A stretch of 64,000 nucleotides of DNA. It comes from Flavicella sp963932955. Lineage in GTDB: Bacteria; Bacteroidota; Bacteroidia; Flavobacteriales; Flavobacteriaceae. The notes below the pieces were generated by a model. That model searched no databases. It was not told the origin of the DNA and worked only from the letters and a program-made list of their open reading frames with translations. The stretch covers positions 1 through 64,000 of the forward strand of contig CAWVRK010000010.1 in assembly GCA_963932955.1 (NCBI GenBank), in the 5' to 3' direction. The translations under genes and the position numbers were made by a program. Below, piece by piece: positions 9,101-17,032 of this stretch; position 1 is the first letter of the stretch, and every line of letters begins with the position of its first letter.

Positions 9101-9630
9101 GCAAAGAAGTTGTTGACGGCTTGGTACAGCACTATTTCGAAATCAACGATGGAATTGGCGTTCACAAATCTCCAGAATTGTACGGAGCCTTCCCGACCGA
9201 TCCTTATTCGCATACCCCAGCTGGTAAAGGCGCACAACAACCCGGAATGACCGGACAAGTAAAAGAAGATGTCTTGAGTCGATTTGGAGAATTGGGCATT
9301 GCTGTCAAAGAAGGAAAATTAGGATTCAACATTCAACTCTTAAAAGAAGAAGCGTTTTTGAAAACTTCCGAAGTGTTCTCATATATCGATGTTTACAAAG
9401 AAGCCAAAAAAATCCCGTTGAAGCCAAACTCACTTTGTTTTACCTACTGTCAAATTCCAATTGTTTTTCAATTGGCAGACAAAGAAGGCATCGAGGTGCA
9501 ACAAGCGACAGCTCCCGTTATCAAATTTGACAGCCTTCAACTCGACAAAGAAACGAGCAACAACCTCTTCGAAAGAAATGGAAAAATTGAACAACTTGTG
9601 GTTTCCATCAACAAATCATCCCTCCGATAA
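6160..9630 (+). CDS. GH149-type beta-1,3-oligoglucan phosphorylase, cytoplasmic
   Basis: Predicted to cleave beta-1,3-gluco-oligosaccharides with inorganic phosphate, releasing glucose 1-phosphate and saving ATP. There is no signal peptide, so it acts in the cytosol. The length (1156 aa) fits GH149, which is longer than the related GH94 phosphorylases (about 800 aa). The N-terminal beta-sandwich opens with SNSNHWMFVASNGGLTAG and an (alpha/alpha)6 barrel follows. RPEWNDANN contains Asp655, aligned by eye with the catalytic Asp of the GH94 motif. A C-terminal extension (about 960-1156) contains SGTFFGYEGLGSIYWHM. It follows the MFS transporter and a periplasmic hydrolase and abuts GH3 directly. 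Together these give an import-and-phosphorolysis branch. Laminaribiose phosphorylase in GH94 is the main alternative, but the length argues against it. Confidence 0.87.
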   Translation: MSQQPIYIGEKKASFSNKEVKGSLGSLEGETYYKITNNDSMRPFFMSLVSNSNHWMFVASNGGLTAGRKDSNNALFPYYTDDKITESFEITGSKTLFQIHKADKTFLWEPFSDNYAGVYKTERNLYKNSWGNKLIFEEVNEDLGLTFRYQWSSSDRFGFVKKATLRNDQKEAVQVGVLDGLQNLLPYGLNSDMQNNRSNLVDAYKKSELLEASGLGIYSLSSVIVDRAEPSEALKANIAWSVGLETPSYLICSKQIPHFREGKELEKETEVRAEKSAYFVNTTLDIAAGSEKTWMLVANVNQGPSDVVAIAALINSENNLFETVLEDVAEGTRELIELNATADGIQLTADPLRDTRHFANVLFNNMRGGIFDHNYQIEQAYFTKYVQQANLEAYTRNQTLLEGLPETLPFSKLKTLAVESKDSDFERLTMEYLPLKFSRRHGDPSRPWNKFSINTKSEIDGSKILDYEGNWRDIFQNWETLAHAYPEFIENMIHKFLNATTFEGYNPYRVTKDGFDWETIEPDDAWSFIGYWGDHQIVYLLKFLEFIENHQPDRLAELFDKDLFVYANVPYKIKSYAETLKDPKDTISFDDALDQTIRNRKEELGADGALLRAQNNTIYKVNGIEKLLATVLSKISNFIPEGGIWMNTQRPEWNDANNALVGNGVSMVTLYYLRRFLKFFEKTAAQGLGKELALSSELAEFFKEIHHTFEQFHGKLDGKITDRERKQILDGLGKAGSAYRTTIYNSNFSGDKTQLPKSELLKFLKLALDFLDHTIAANKRTDNLYHSYNLMSLTNDEEIRISNLPEMLEGQVAILGSNCISSEKSLALLDALKASALYRKDQYSYVLYPDKQLPIYIHKNTIPAKDVESSALLSQLVKEGNTQILEQDLKGVYHFNGNFNNANSLKEALGKLPKQFQKLVEKDNGQVFNTFENLFDHKSFTGRSGTFFGYEGLGSIYWHMVSKLLLATQETALTAIQSKESKEVVDGLVQHYFEINDGIGVHKSPELYGAFPTDPYSHTPAGKGAQQPGMTGQVKEDVLSRFGELGIAVKEGKLGFNIQLLKEEAFLKTSEVFSYIDVYKEAKKIPLKPNSLCFTYCQIPIVFQLADKEGIEVQQATAPVIKFDSLQLDKETSNNLFERNGKIEQLVVSINKSSLR

Positions 9631-11919
9631 ATGAAAAAAGCAATCCTCCTCTTTTGCAGTGTATTCCTTCTGTGGAATTGTGCACCGACGACAGTTGAGC
9701 TTCAAAAAGTGCCGGGTTTGGATCCGGAAACGGAAGTGAAAATCGCCGAAATATTAAAACAGATGACGCTGCGAGAAAAAGCGGGGCAAATGTTGAATAT
9801 TGGATTGCCAACGATTTTAAAAGGAGACTATTGGTCGGAAAGAGACCGTGCCGAATTTGACCCTGTAAAATTTAGAAAATTCATACAAAAAGTCGGTGTG
9901 GGGTCCATTCACAATACCCCAGGCTATTTGGCAGATCCCAATGCTTGGTTTCAAATCGTAAAAACAATACAGGATTCGGCCATGTTGAAAACGCGTTTGG
10001 GAATTCCCGTATTGTATGGGATAGACAACATACACGGAGCCAATTATATCAAAGGATCTGTGCTCTTACCCCAACAGATTGCCCTTGCGGCAACTTGGAA
10101 CCGAGCACTGTGTAAAAGAAGTGCTGAAATCACGTCTTATGAGTCGCGAGCAGCCTCTTTGCCTTGGAATTTCAATCCGAACATCGACATCGCTGCAAAT
10201 CCACTTTGGGGACGTATCGCTGAGAGTTTTGGCGAAGATCCTTACTTGGTCGCTGAAATGGGCGCTGCCTATACAAAAGGATCGCATGGAACTTCCTTGA
10301 AAAACCCGAAACAAACAGCCGTTTGTTTGAAACATTTTATCGGTTACGGTGCCGGAAAAAACGGAAAAGACAGGGCCAATGCCCTGATCCCAGAAAATAA
10401 TCTGAGACAGTATTTTTTGCCTCCTTTTGAAAAGGCCATTGCCGCTGGGGCGAAAGGTGTCATGATCAGCTCCAACGCCGTCAACGGGATCCCTTGCCAC
10501 ATCAACAAAACCTACATCACCGATGTCCTCAAAGGAGAACTCGAATTTCAGGGTGTGGTAATTTCCGATTTCAGCGATGTGGAATTTTTGGTCAAAGCCC
10601 ATCACAGTGCTGAAAATTTACGAGAAGCCACAAAATTGGCGGTCAACGCAGGTTTGGATTTATTGATGAACCCCTACGATGCCAAGGTCGTTGATTACAT
10701 CGTTGATTTGGTCAACAACAAGGAAATTTCCATGGCGCGCATTGACGATGCCGTCACACGTGTCCTGCGTCTTAAATTTGACTTGAACTTGTTTGAAGTT
10801 CCTTACAACTCTCCAAAGGAATACCCTGAATTTGCCAGTCAAAAACACAGCGAGGAAAACTATCAAATGGCAAGTGAAGCCATCACGCTTTTAAAAAACA
10901 ACGAAAATGTGCTTCCTTTAGACGCTTCGAAAAAAGTGTTGGTCACGGGCTATGCTGCTCACTCCATCAATATCTTAAACGGCGCTTGGTCCAGAACCTT
11001 TTTGGGAAGAGACACCCAATACAACGACCCGACAAAACTTACGATTTTAGACGCCATTCAAAAAGAAGTTGGCAATGCAAATGTCAGCTACGTCGCAGGA
11101 ACCAATTACACAGAGGACCTCAACACCTCAGCAGCCGTAAAGATGGCAAAAGAGGCGGACTATATTGTGGTTTGTTTGGGAGAAATTCCAGCTACTGAAA
11201 AACCCTCAGACATCAATGAACTGGCATTGCCAAAAGCCCAACAAGAATTGGTCAAAAAGCTTGCCGTATACAACAAACCCCTCGTGCTTGTCTTGGTGCA
11301 AGGAAGACCCAGAATTCTCAGAGAAATCGAACCGATCGCAGATGCTGTAGTGATGGCCTACCTTCCCGGAGACGAAGGAGGTCGTGCCATTTCAGACATT
11401 TTGTACGGCAAGACCAACCCGAGTGGAAAATTGCCCTATACCTACCCAAAATACTCTGGAAATGCACTTCCCTATTTTCATAAAAAGACAGACATAAGAG
11501 ATGTCAACTGGGCTTTTGACGGTTTTTATCCGCAATACGAATTTGGACAAGGCCTTTCCTATACCTCCTTTGCGTATTCAAAGGTGCGTACTGACAAGGA
11601 CAGCCTGTCAAGTTCAGAAACACTCAACTTCGAAGTAAGCGTTCAAAATACAGGAAACCGAGCAGGGAAAGAAGTCGTTCAGCTTTTCCTCAAAGACCTC
11701 ATCGCTACGGTGTCTCCAGACGTCAAAAGATTGGTTCGGTTTGAAAAAATAAACCTGCAGCCAGGCGAAACCCAAACCGTCTCCTTTCAGCTACAAGCCA
11801 AAGACTTTGCCTCTATTGGATTGGAAAACAAATGGATCGTCGAACCCGGAAGTTTTGAACTGACTGTTGGTGGCCACCCTAAAAAAATGATTAAAAAAGA
11901 GATTTTTATAAAAGATTAA
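9631..11919 (+). CDS. GH3 beta-glucosidase lipoprotein
   Basis: An exo-acting enzyme removing terminal beta-glucose from gluco-oligosaccharides, anchored by a lipobox (LLWNC, Cys17). The three-part GH3 layout is complete: a TIM-like N-terminal domain (about 40-370), an alpha/beta sandwich (about 400-600) and an FN3-like C-terminal domain (about 655-762). The nucleophile is Asp313 in GVVISDFSDV; SFGEDPYL and KHFIGYG are further GH3 landmarks. The ATG follows the GH149 TAA stop with no spacer, so the two are likely translationally coupled. It differs clearly from the second GH3 of the locus (20521-22785), which has an unlipidated signal. The two probably differ in linkage or chain-length preference. 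Confidence 0.94.
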   Translation: MKKAILLFCSVFLLWNCAPTTVELQKVPGLDPETEVKIAEILKQMTLREKAGQMLNIGLPTILKGDYWSERDRAEFDPVKFRKFIQKVGVGSIHNTPGYLADPNAWFQIVKTIQDSAMLKTRLGIPVLYGIDNIHGANYIKGSVLLPQQIALAATWNRALCKRSAEITSYESRAASLPWNFNPNIDIAANPLWGRIAESFGEDPYLVAEMGAAYTKGSHGTSLKNPKQTAVCLKHFIGYGAGKNGKDRANALIPENNLRQYFLPPFEKAIAAGAKGVMISSNAVNGIPCHINKTYITDVLKGELEFQGVVISDFSDVEFLVKAHHSAENLREATKLAVNAGLDLLMNPYDAKVVDYIVDLVNNKEISMARIDDAVTRVLRLKFDLNLFEVPYNSPKEYPEFASQKHSEENYQMASEAITLLKNNENVLPLDASKKVLVTGYAAHSINILNGAWSRTFLGRDTQYNDPTKLTILDAIQKEVGNANVSYVAGTNYTEDLNTSAAVKMAKEADYIVVCLGEIPATEKPSDINELALPKAQQELVKKLAVYNKPLVLVLVQGRPRILREIEPIADAVVMAYLPGDEGGRAISDILYGKTNPSGKLPYTYPKYSGNALPYFHKKTDIRDVNWAFDGFYPQYEFGQGLSYTSFAYSKVRTDKDSLSSSETLNFEVSVQNTGNRAGKEVVQLFLKDLIATVSPDVKRLVRFEKINLQPGETQTVSFQLQAKDFASIGLENKWIVEPGSFELTVGGHPKKMIKKEIFIKD

Positions 11920-12174
11920 AACCCACCTGTAGATGAAAGTCGCTGCTGATTTTTTGTTGTTTTTTATAATGATAGTTGCAAAGTGAAAACTCAAAAATCT
12001 TCCCTTAAAATGAGTAAATTGAACCCGAAAACAGACGTTAAAAATACAACCATCTTGTTCTTTGTCAATGGAATTGCTGATTGCGATGGAAATGCCCTAA
12101 AAATTAAAAACATACGGCACCTACAAAACTAAACAATTGCTCAGATGCACAGAACTGAAAACCTTAAAAATCAG

Positions 12175-13716
12175 ATGAAATCCTCCAACTCAAAAATAGC
12201 ATTCCTAAGTGTACTCTTTATTTTGGGAATCCTCGGTTCCTGTTCCAAAGATTCCGAAATCAGCATCGATACACCAACAACAAAACCTTTGATCCGTTCT
12301 TTTTCCTTCTTGGCAAGCGACAACGAACAAATGACTGAAGATGTCTCTTTAAAAATTGAAGGAAAAACCATTAAAGGGGTGCTGCCTCCGTCAAACAATG
12401 CGGAAAACTTGATCGCTACTTTTATCTTCGATGGAGCAGCGGTTTATGTAAATGACACCGAACAAGTCAGTGGGTTTAGCCAAAACAACTTCAGCAAGTC
12501 TGTCAACTATACGGTTACAAACAAAGAAGGCGAAAGTAAATCCTATCTAGTAACGCTTGTAAATAAAATAGATGATCCTGAAATTGGCGAGATCTCCACA
12601 ACTTATATCAATACGAATGACGGTTCTCCTATTGTCAGCAAAGAAAATTACCAAGAAGGAAGCATTTTGATTTCCGGAATCTCTCAGGAAGAAGAGGTGA
12701 GCGATGCACTCATGAAAATTCGTGGCAGAGGCAATTCTACATGGGGCTTGCACGATAAAAAATCATACCAATTGAATATGACAGAAAAGACCCGTGTGTA
12801 TGGAATGCCCAAGGACAAAAGGTGGGTTTTTCTCGCAGAACATTCGGACAAAACACTGATGCGTAATAAGATTGCCTATGAGATGGGATACATTAGCAAG
12901 CTGGATTGGACGCCGCAAAGTGTCTATTCCGAAGTGCACCTCAACAACGAGTTCCTAGGAGCCTACCACATTAGCCAAAAAATAGAAATGGGAAACAACC
13001 GTGTCGATGTTGGAGAGACAGGATATCTTTTGGAAATCGATCAATTGGAAAGATTGGATTTTGATGACGTCTATTTTAGAACCGATGAATTTTTAATCAA
13101 CATCAAAGCACCAAAACTGAATAATGGAAGTACCGAATACAACTATATAAAAAATTGGATAACTGAATTTGAAAATGTACTGAAATCAAACACTTTTTCC
13201 AACCCAACCGAAGGCTATCAAAAATACATTGATGTAGATAGTTTTGTCGATTGGTATTTAATCAATGAAATTACAAAAAATCAAGATGCTCGAAATTACT
13301 CGAGTATTTACCTCAATGTGATTCCTGGTGAAAAAATAAAAATGGGGCCTCTTTGGGATTTTGACTTGGCCTTTGGCAATGTGAATTATTCCGAATGTGA
13401 ATACCCCGATGGTTTTTGGATCAAAGACAATGCTTGGTACAGTAGGCTTTTTGAAGATCCTAATTTTGTAAACAAGGTGAAAACACGCTTTGCCTATTTC
13501 CGTTTACAGCAAGAATTCATACTTCAAAGAGTTGACTTCTACGCAAGCTACTTAGACGAACTACAACAAAAGAACGATGCGCGGTGGAATGTGATCGGAA
13601 ACTTTCTATGGCCAAACCCCGTTGCCTTTGAAACCTACGAAGAAGAGGTGGCCTACCTGAAATCTTGGTACAACCAAAGAATGGACTGGTTGGAAAATGC
13701 CATTGGAAATTTGTAG
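12175..13716 (+). CDS. CotH-family (PF08757-like) lipoprotein
   Basis: A member of the CotH family, known from a spore-coat protein kinase of Bacillus and from cohesin/carbohydrate-linked proteins elsewhere. The start at 12175 is preferred over the in-frame ATG at 12145 because it puts a clean lipoprotein signal first (ILGSC, Cys23). Residues 40-130 form an Ig-like domain. The CotH domain (about 140-510) shows GRGNSTWG near residue 184, KKSYQLN after it, and GPLWDFDLAFGN with Asp395 and Asp397, the acidic pair typical of the family. It lies between the GH3 and SusC genes. The preceding 255-bp gap has only a 40-codon ORF of no evident worth. Its role in the PUL is unknown: surface protein phosphorylation or a structural adaptor are both possible. 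Confidence 0.85.
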   Translation: MKSSNSKIAFLSVLFILGILGSCSKDSEISIDTPTTKPLIRSFSFLASDNEQMTEDVSLKIEGKTIKGVLPPSNNAENLIATFIFDGAAVYVNDTEQVSGFSQNNFSKSVNYTVTNKEGESKSYLVTLVNKIDDPEIGEISTTYINTNDGSPIVSKENYQEGSILISGISQEEEVSDALMKIRGRGNSTWGLHDKKSYQLNMTEKTRVYGMPKDKRWVFLAEHSDKTLMRNKIAYEMGYISKLDWTPQSVYSEVHLNNEFLGAYHISQKIEMGNNRVDVGETGYLLEIDQLERLDFDDVYFRTDEFLINIKAPKLNNGSTEYNYIKNWITEFENVLKSNTFSNPTEGYQKYIDVDSFVDWYLINEITKNQDARNYSSIYLNVIPGEKIKMGPLWDFDLAFGNVNYSECEYPDGFWIKDNAWYSRLFEDPNFVNKVKTRFAYFRLQQEFILQRVDFYASYLDELQQKNDARWNVIGNFLWPNPVAFETYEEEVAYLKSWYNQRMDWLENAIGNL

Positions 13717-13731
13717 TAGCACAAAATAAAA

Positions 13732-13753
13732 TTAAGAAAATATTTTTTCTTAA
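13732..13753 (+). terminator. AT-rich hairpin after the CotH gene
   Basis: TTAAGAAAA (13732-13740) pairs with TTTTCTTAA (13745-13753) around a TATT loop. It falls 15 bases after the CotH stop. The stem is almost pure A/T and no clear T-run follows, so this is only a weak terminator candidate that would isolate the susC transcript. Confidence 0.35.
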
Positions 13754-13784
13754 ACTCCCGAAAAAGAAGGTTATTCTAAAAAAC

Positions 13785-13811
13785 TGTAGAGGTTTTATTG
13801 AGGTTTTTATT
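13785..13811 (+). promoter_or_regulatory. Tandem direct-repeat operator upstream of susC
   Basis: Two copies, GAGGTTTTATT (13789-13799) and GAGGTTTTTATT (13800-13811), preceded by TGTA, with 11 bp between the GG cores. A closely related pair with the same 11-bp period lies upstream of the 1269-aa CBM gene (29971-29995). The element ends 32 bp before the -33 box of susC, a fitting place for an activator. The binding protein is inferred to be the HTH regulator encoded at 26889-29747. Confidence 0.65.
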
Positions 13812-13843
13812 CCAAAAATTGAACTGAAATAGACGTTCTTTAC

Positions 13844-13874
13844 TTTGGGATATGCATGCATCAATCTATCTTTG
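13844..13874 (+). promoter_or_regulatory. Bacteroidetes-type promoter of susC
   Basis: TTTG (13844-13847) and TATCTTTG (13867-13874) match the -33 and -7 consensus (TTTG, TAnnTTTG) with a 19-bp spacer. The -7 box is 32 bp before the SusC ATG. It should drive the susC-susD-SusE-like operon. Confidence 0.75.
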
Positions 13875-13906
13875 TGTCCCATAATTTTAAACTTAAACCC
13901 CCCTAA

Positions 13907-16900
13907 ATGAATCCAATCTTAAAACTTGTCTTCAGCCTGGTATTCTTCTTGTGTGTTTTCGAAGGGCAAGCACAATCCATCCTTCTCACAGGAAAAACTG
14001 TAGACAAAGAAGGCGCTCCTTTGCCTGGCGTTTCTATTGTCGTCAAAGGAAGCTCGAACGGAACCTCGAGTTCTTTTGATGGAGACTATGCTCTAACCGT
14101 GAATTCAAAAGAAGACATTCTTCAATTCTCCTACCTTGGATTTGACACAGAAGAGCTTATTGTGTCAAACAATACCGTCATCAACATGGTGTTGACGGAG
14201 TCTCAAGAATCTTTGGAAGAAGTTCAAATTGTCGCCTTTCAAAAACAAAAAAAATCAAGTGTTATCGCTTCGATCAACACAATCAAACCATCTGAACTCA
14301 AACAACCCTCGAGCAATCTGACCGCCGCCCTTGCAGGAAGGCTGGCAGGGGTTATCTCCTACCAACGATCTGGAGAGCCCGGACAGGACAATGCCGAATT
14401 TTTTATCCGAGGGGTAACTTCCTTTGGTTATAAAAACAGCCCCTTGATCATGATTGACGGTTTGGAAGTGACCTCCAATGACTTGGCGCGAATTGACCCA
14501 GAAAACATCAATAGTTTTTCCATTATGAAAGATGCAACTGCTACGGCTTTGTACGGAGCAAGAGGTGCAAACGGAGTCATCTTGGTCACCACCAAAGAAG
14601 GAAAGAAAGGAAAACCGAAAATTTCTGTTCGGATAGAAAACTCCTTTTCAGCACCCACAAAAATCAACCAGTTTTTAGGAGCTGTGGACTACATGGAATT
14701 GTACAACAGCGCCCTGAGAACACGTGATAATAATGCTTTGTTACTGTATTCAAAAAATAAAATTGAGGGCACCCGAAATGGCTTGGATTCTAATATCTAT
14801 CCTAACGTTGATTGGTACAGCGAAATGTTCCGAGACTATGTCATGAACAAAAGAATCAATATGAACGTCAGCGGTGGTGGAGACATTGCGCAGTACTACC
14901 TTTCGATCACACAGTCCAATGAAAAAGGCTTGTTGGAAGTTGACGCACTGAACAACTTTAACAACAACATCGACATCAACCGCTCCAACTTAAGAGCAAA
15001 CATCAATATCAACCTCTCCAAAACGACTACTGCTAAGGTGAAATTTTACTCCTTGTACGAACGTTACAATGGTCCCGTAGACGATGCAGACGCCCTTTTC
15101 GAAGGAGTCGTCAACGCCAACCCCGCCAACTTTCCAAAATACTATGACTTTGAGGATGCCAACCTGTTTTATAACCACACCCTGTTTGGCAACAAGGGGA
15201 ATGGAGGTTTCTCCAATCCCTATGCCGATATGGTCAAAGGTTACAAAGATCGCTTTCGATCCACCATCTTGTCTCAATTTCAACTGGAACAAGACCTAAG
15301 TTTTGTCACAGAGGGATTAAAAGTCAGGGCAATGGCTTCAGTAAAATCTTACAGCTCCAACGAAAACACACGTAGCTTTACGCCTTTCTTTTACGGGGTG
15401 TATGAGTCAGAAACAGAAGAGGGTGTCTCAAATTTACTTTATCAAATTCAAGAAGGGACGGAATACCTTAACAATCCTCAAGTGAGCAATGAAGCCAATA
15501 GCAATTTTTACTACGAGTTTGTCACCCAGTACAGCCGTACGTTCAATAAAAAACACGATGTGGGTGCTCTTGTGGTATTCAACAGAACAGAAAAATTAAA
15601 CGCCATTGGGGGAGGGAATAGCGCCTATACCACTTTGCCTTCAAGGAACTTAGGACTTTCAGGAAGGTTTACATATGCCTATGACGACCGGTATTTTTCA
15701 GAATTTAACTTTGGGTTCAACGGAACCGAAAAATTTGCCAAAAACAACCGTTTTGGATTCTTCCCCTCTGCCGGATTCGGATGGAACGTATCCAACGAAT
15801 CGTTTTTTGAAAAAATCAAACCCGTCGTTAGCTTACTGCGTTTAAAATACACCTACGGAATCGTTGGAAACGATGCCATTTCGGGTCCCGAGGACCGCTT
15901 CTTTTACCTTTCTGATGTCAACATCAGCGATGGAGGAAAAGGATATACCTTTGGAGAACAATTCAACAACTACTATCCTGGGTACTACATCAGCCGATAC
16001 CCTAACCCAGAAGTTTCCTGGGAAATTGCAAAAAAGGCTAACTACGGGTTGGAATTAGGCTTGTTTAAAAAAGCAACCTTGCAGGTGGATTATTTTACAG
16101 AAGAGCGTAGCAACATCTACATGTCTCGTGACTATGTGCCTGAAACTTTTGGTTCGACAGCTACCATAAAAAGCAATGTCGGTGAAGTACATTCTCATGG
16201 GATTGACATCTCCTTAGACAGCAATTTTTCCTTCATGAATGGATTTTGGCTGACCACAAGGGCTAACTTTACCTATGCTACAAACGAAATTATCAAAAAT
16301 GGGGAGCCTGTATATCCCTACGATTATTTGAGCAAAAAAGGATACTCCGTAAACCAAGAATGGGGCTACCTCGCAGAACGCTTGTTTATCGACCAAGCAG
16401 ACATCGACGCATCACCGAGTCAGTTCAACCAAGGCAACAGCTCTGAATTGGGCTACCTAGCAGGAGACATCAAATACACGGATGTAAATAAAGATGGAAA
16501 AGTGGACGAATTGGACAGGGTTCCAATCGGACAGCCCACCATTCCGGAAATCGTTTATGGCTTCGGAGCTTCCATGGGCTATAAAAACTTTGACATGTCC
16601 TTCTTTTTTCAAGGAGTTGCCAAACAGTCTTTCTTTATTGACCCAAATAAAATCGCACCTTTTGTCGATCAAGGAAATGCCTTGAGTGTCATTGCAAACA
16701 ACCATTGGTCTGACAAAAATCCAGATCCGAATGCCTTTTGGCCTCGCTTATCAACCAGTCCTGTCGCAAACAATGAAGAGAGATCTACTTGGTGGTTGCG
16801 AGATGCAGATTTCTTGCGCCTTAAAAGTTTAGAAATCGGTTATTCCTTGCCAGAAAATCTTATGAAAAAAGCCCATTTACAATCCACACGTATCTACCTC

Positions 16901-17020
16901 AGCGGCTTGAATTTGTTTGCCTTGAGCAAATTCAAATTATGGGATCCAGAAATGGGAGACAATGGACTGGGGTACCCAACCCAAAGAGTGGTGAATTTAG
17001 GCTTACAAATAAAATTATAA
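13907..17020 (+). CDS. susC: SusC/RagA-type TonB-dependent outer-membrane transporter
   Basis: An outer-membrane beta-barrel importing glucan oligosaccharides, powered by TonB-ExbBD and lidded by SusD. The signal peptide ends near GQAQS (about 23). A carboxypeptidase-regulatory-like domain covers about 25-98 (GAPLPGVSIVVKG). The TonB-box-like LEEVQIVAF lies at about 103-111. The plug domain (about 115-235) carries FFIRGVTSF, LIMIDGLEV and ALYGARGANGVILVTTK, the classic SusC signatures. The rest is barrel ending in VNLGLQIKL. Length (1037 aa) is normal. SusD starts 12 bases after its stop. A good promoter and a tandem operator lie upstream, so this is likely the substrate-induced core operon of the PUL. 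The laminarin substrate is inferred from the enzymes around it. Confidence 0.96.
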   Translation: MNPILKLVFSLVFFLCVFEGQAQSILLTGKTVDKEGAPLPGVSIVVKGSSNGTSSSFDGDYALTVNSKEDILQFSYLGFDTEELIVSNNTVINMVLTESQESLEEVQIVAFQKQKKSSVIASINTIKPSELKQPSSNLTAALAGRLAGVISYQRSGEPGQDNAEFFIRGVTSFGYKNSPLIMIDGLEVTSNDLARIDPENINSFSIMKDATATALYGARGANGVILVTTKEGKKGKPKISVRIENSFSAPTKINQFLGAVDYMELYNSALRTRDNNALLLYSKNKIEGTRNGLDSNIYPNVDWYSEMFRDYVMNKRINMNVSGGGDIAQYYLSITQSNEKGLLEVDALNNFNNNIDINRSNLRANININLSKTTTAKVKFYSLYERYNGPVDDADALFEGVVNANPANFPKYYDFEDANLFYNHTLFGNKGNGGFSNPYADMVKGYKDRFRSTILSQFQLEQDLSFVTEGLKVRAMASVKSYSSNENTRSFTPFFYGVYESETEEGVSNLLYQIQEGTEYLNNPQVSNEANSNFYYEFVTQYSRTFNKKHDVGALVVFNRTEKLNAIGGGNSAYTTLPSRNLGLSGRFTYAYDDRYFSEFNFGFNGTEKFAKNNRFGFFPSAGFGWNVSNESFFEKIKPVVSLLRLKYTYGIVGNDAISGPEDRFFYLSDVNISDGGKGYTFGEQFNNYYPGYYISRYPNPEVSWEIAKKANYGLELGLFKKATLQVDYFTEERSNIYMSRDYVPETFGSTATIKSNVGEVHSHGIDISLDSNFSFMNGFWLTTRANFTYATNEIIKNGEPVYPYDYLSKKGYSVNQEWGYLAERLFIDQADIDASPSQFNQGNSSELGYLAGDIKYTDVNKDGKVDELDRVPIGQPTIPEIVYGFGASMGYKNFDMSFFFQGVAKQSFFIDPNKIAPFVDQGNALSVIANNHWSDKNPDPNAFWPRLSTSPVANNEERSTWWLRDADFLRLKSLEIGYSLPENLMKKAHLQSTRIYLSGLNLFALSKFKLWDPEMGDNGLGYPTQRVVNLGLQIKL

Positions 17021-17032
17021 AATACAATTCTT

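Noticed and set aside
12010..12132. 40-codon ORF between GH3 and the CotH gene
   Set aside because: No helix, signal or motif; AT-rich gap and nothing supports translation.
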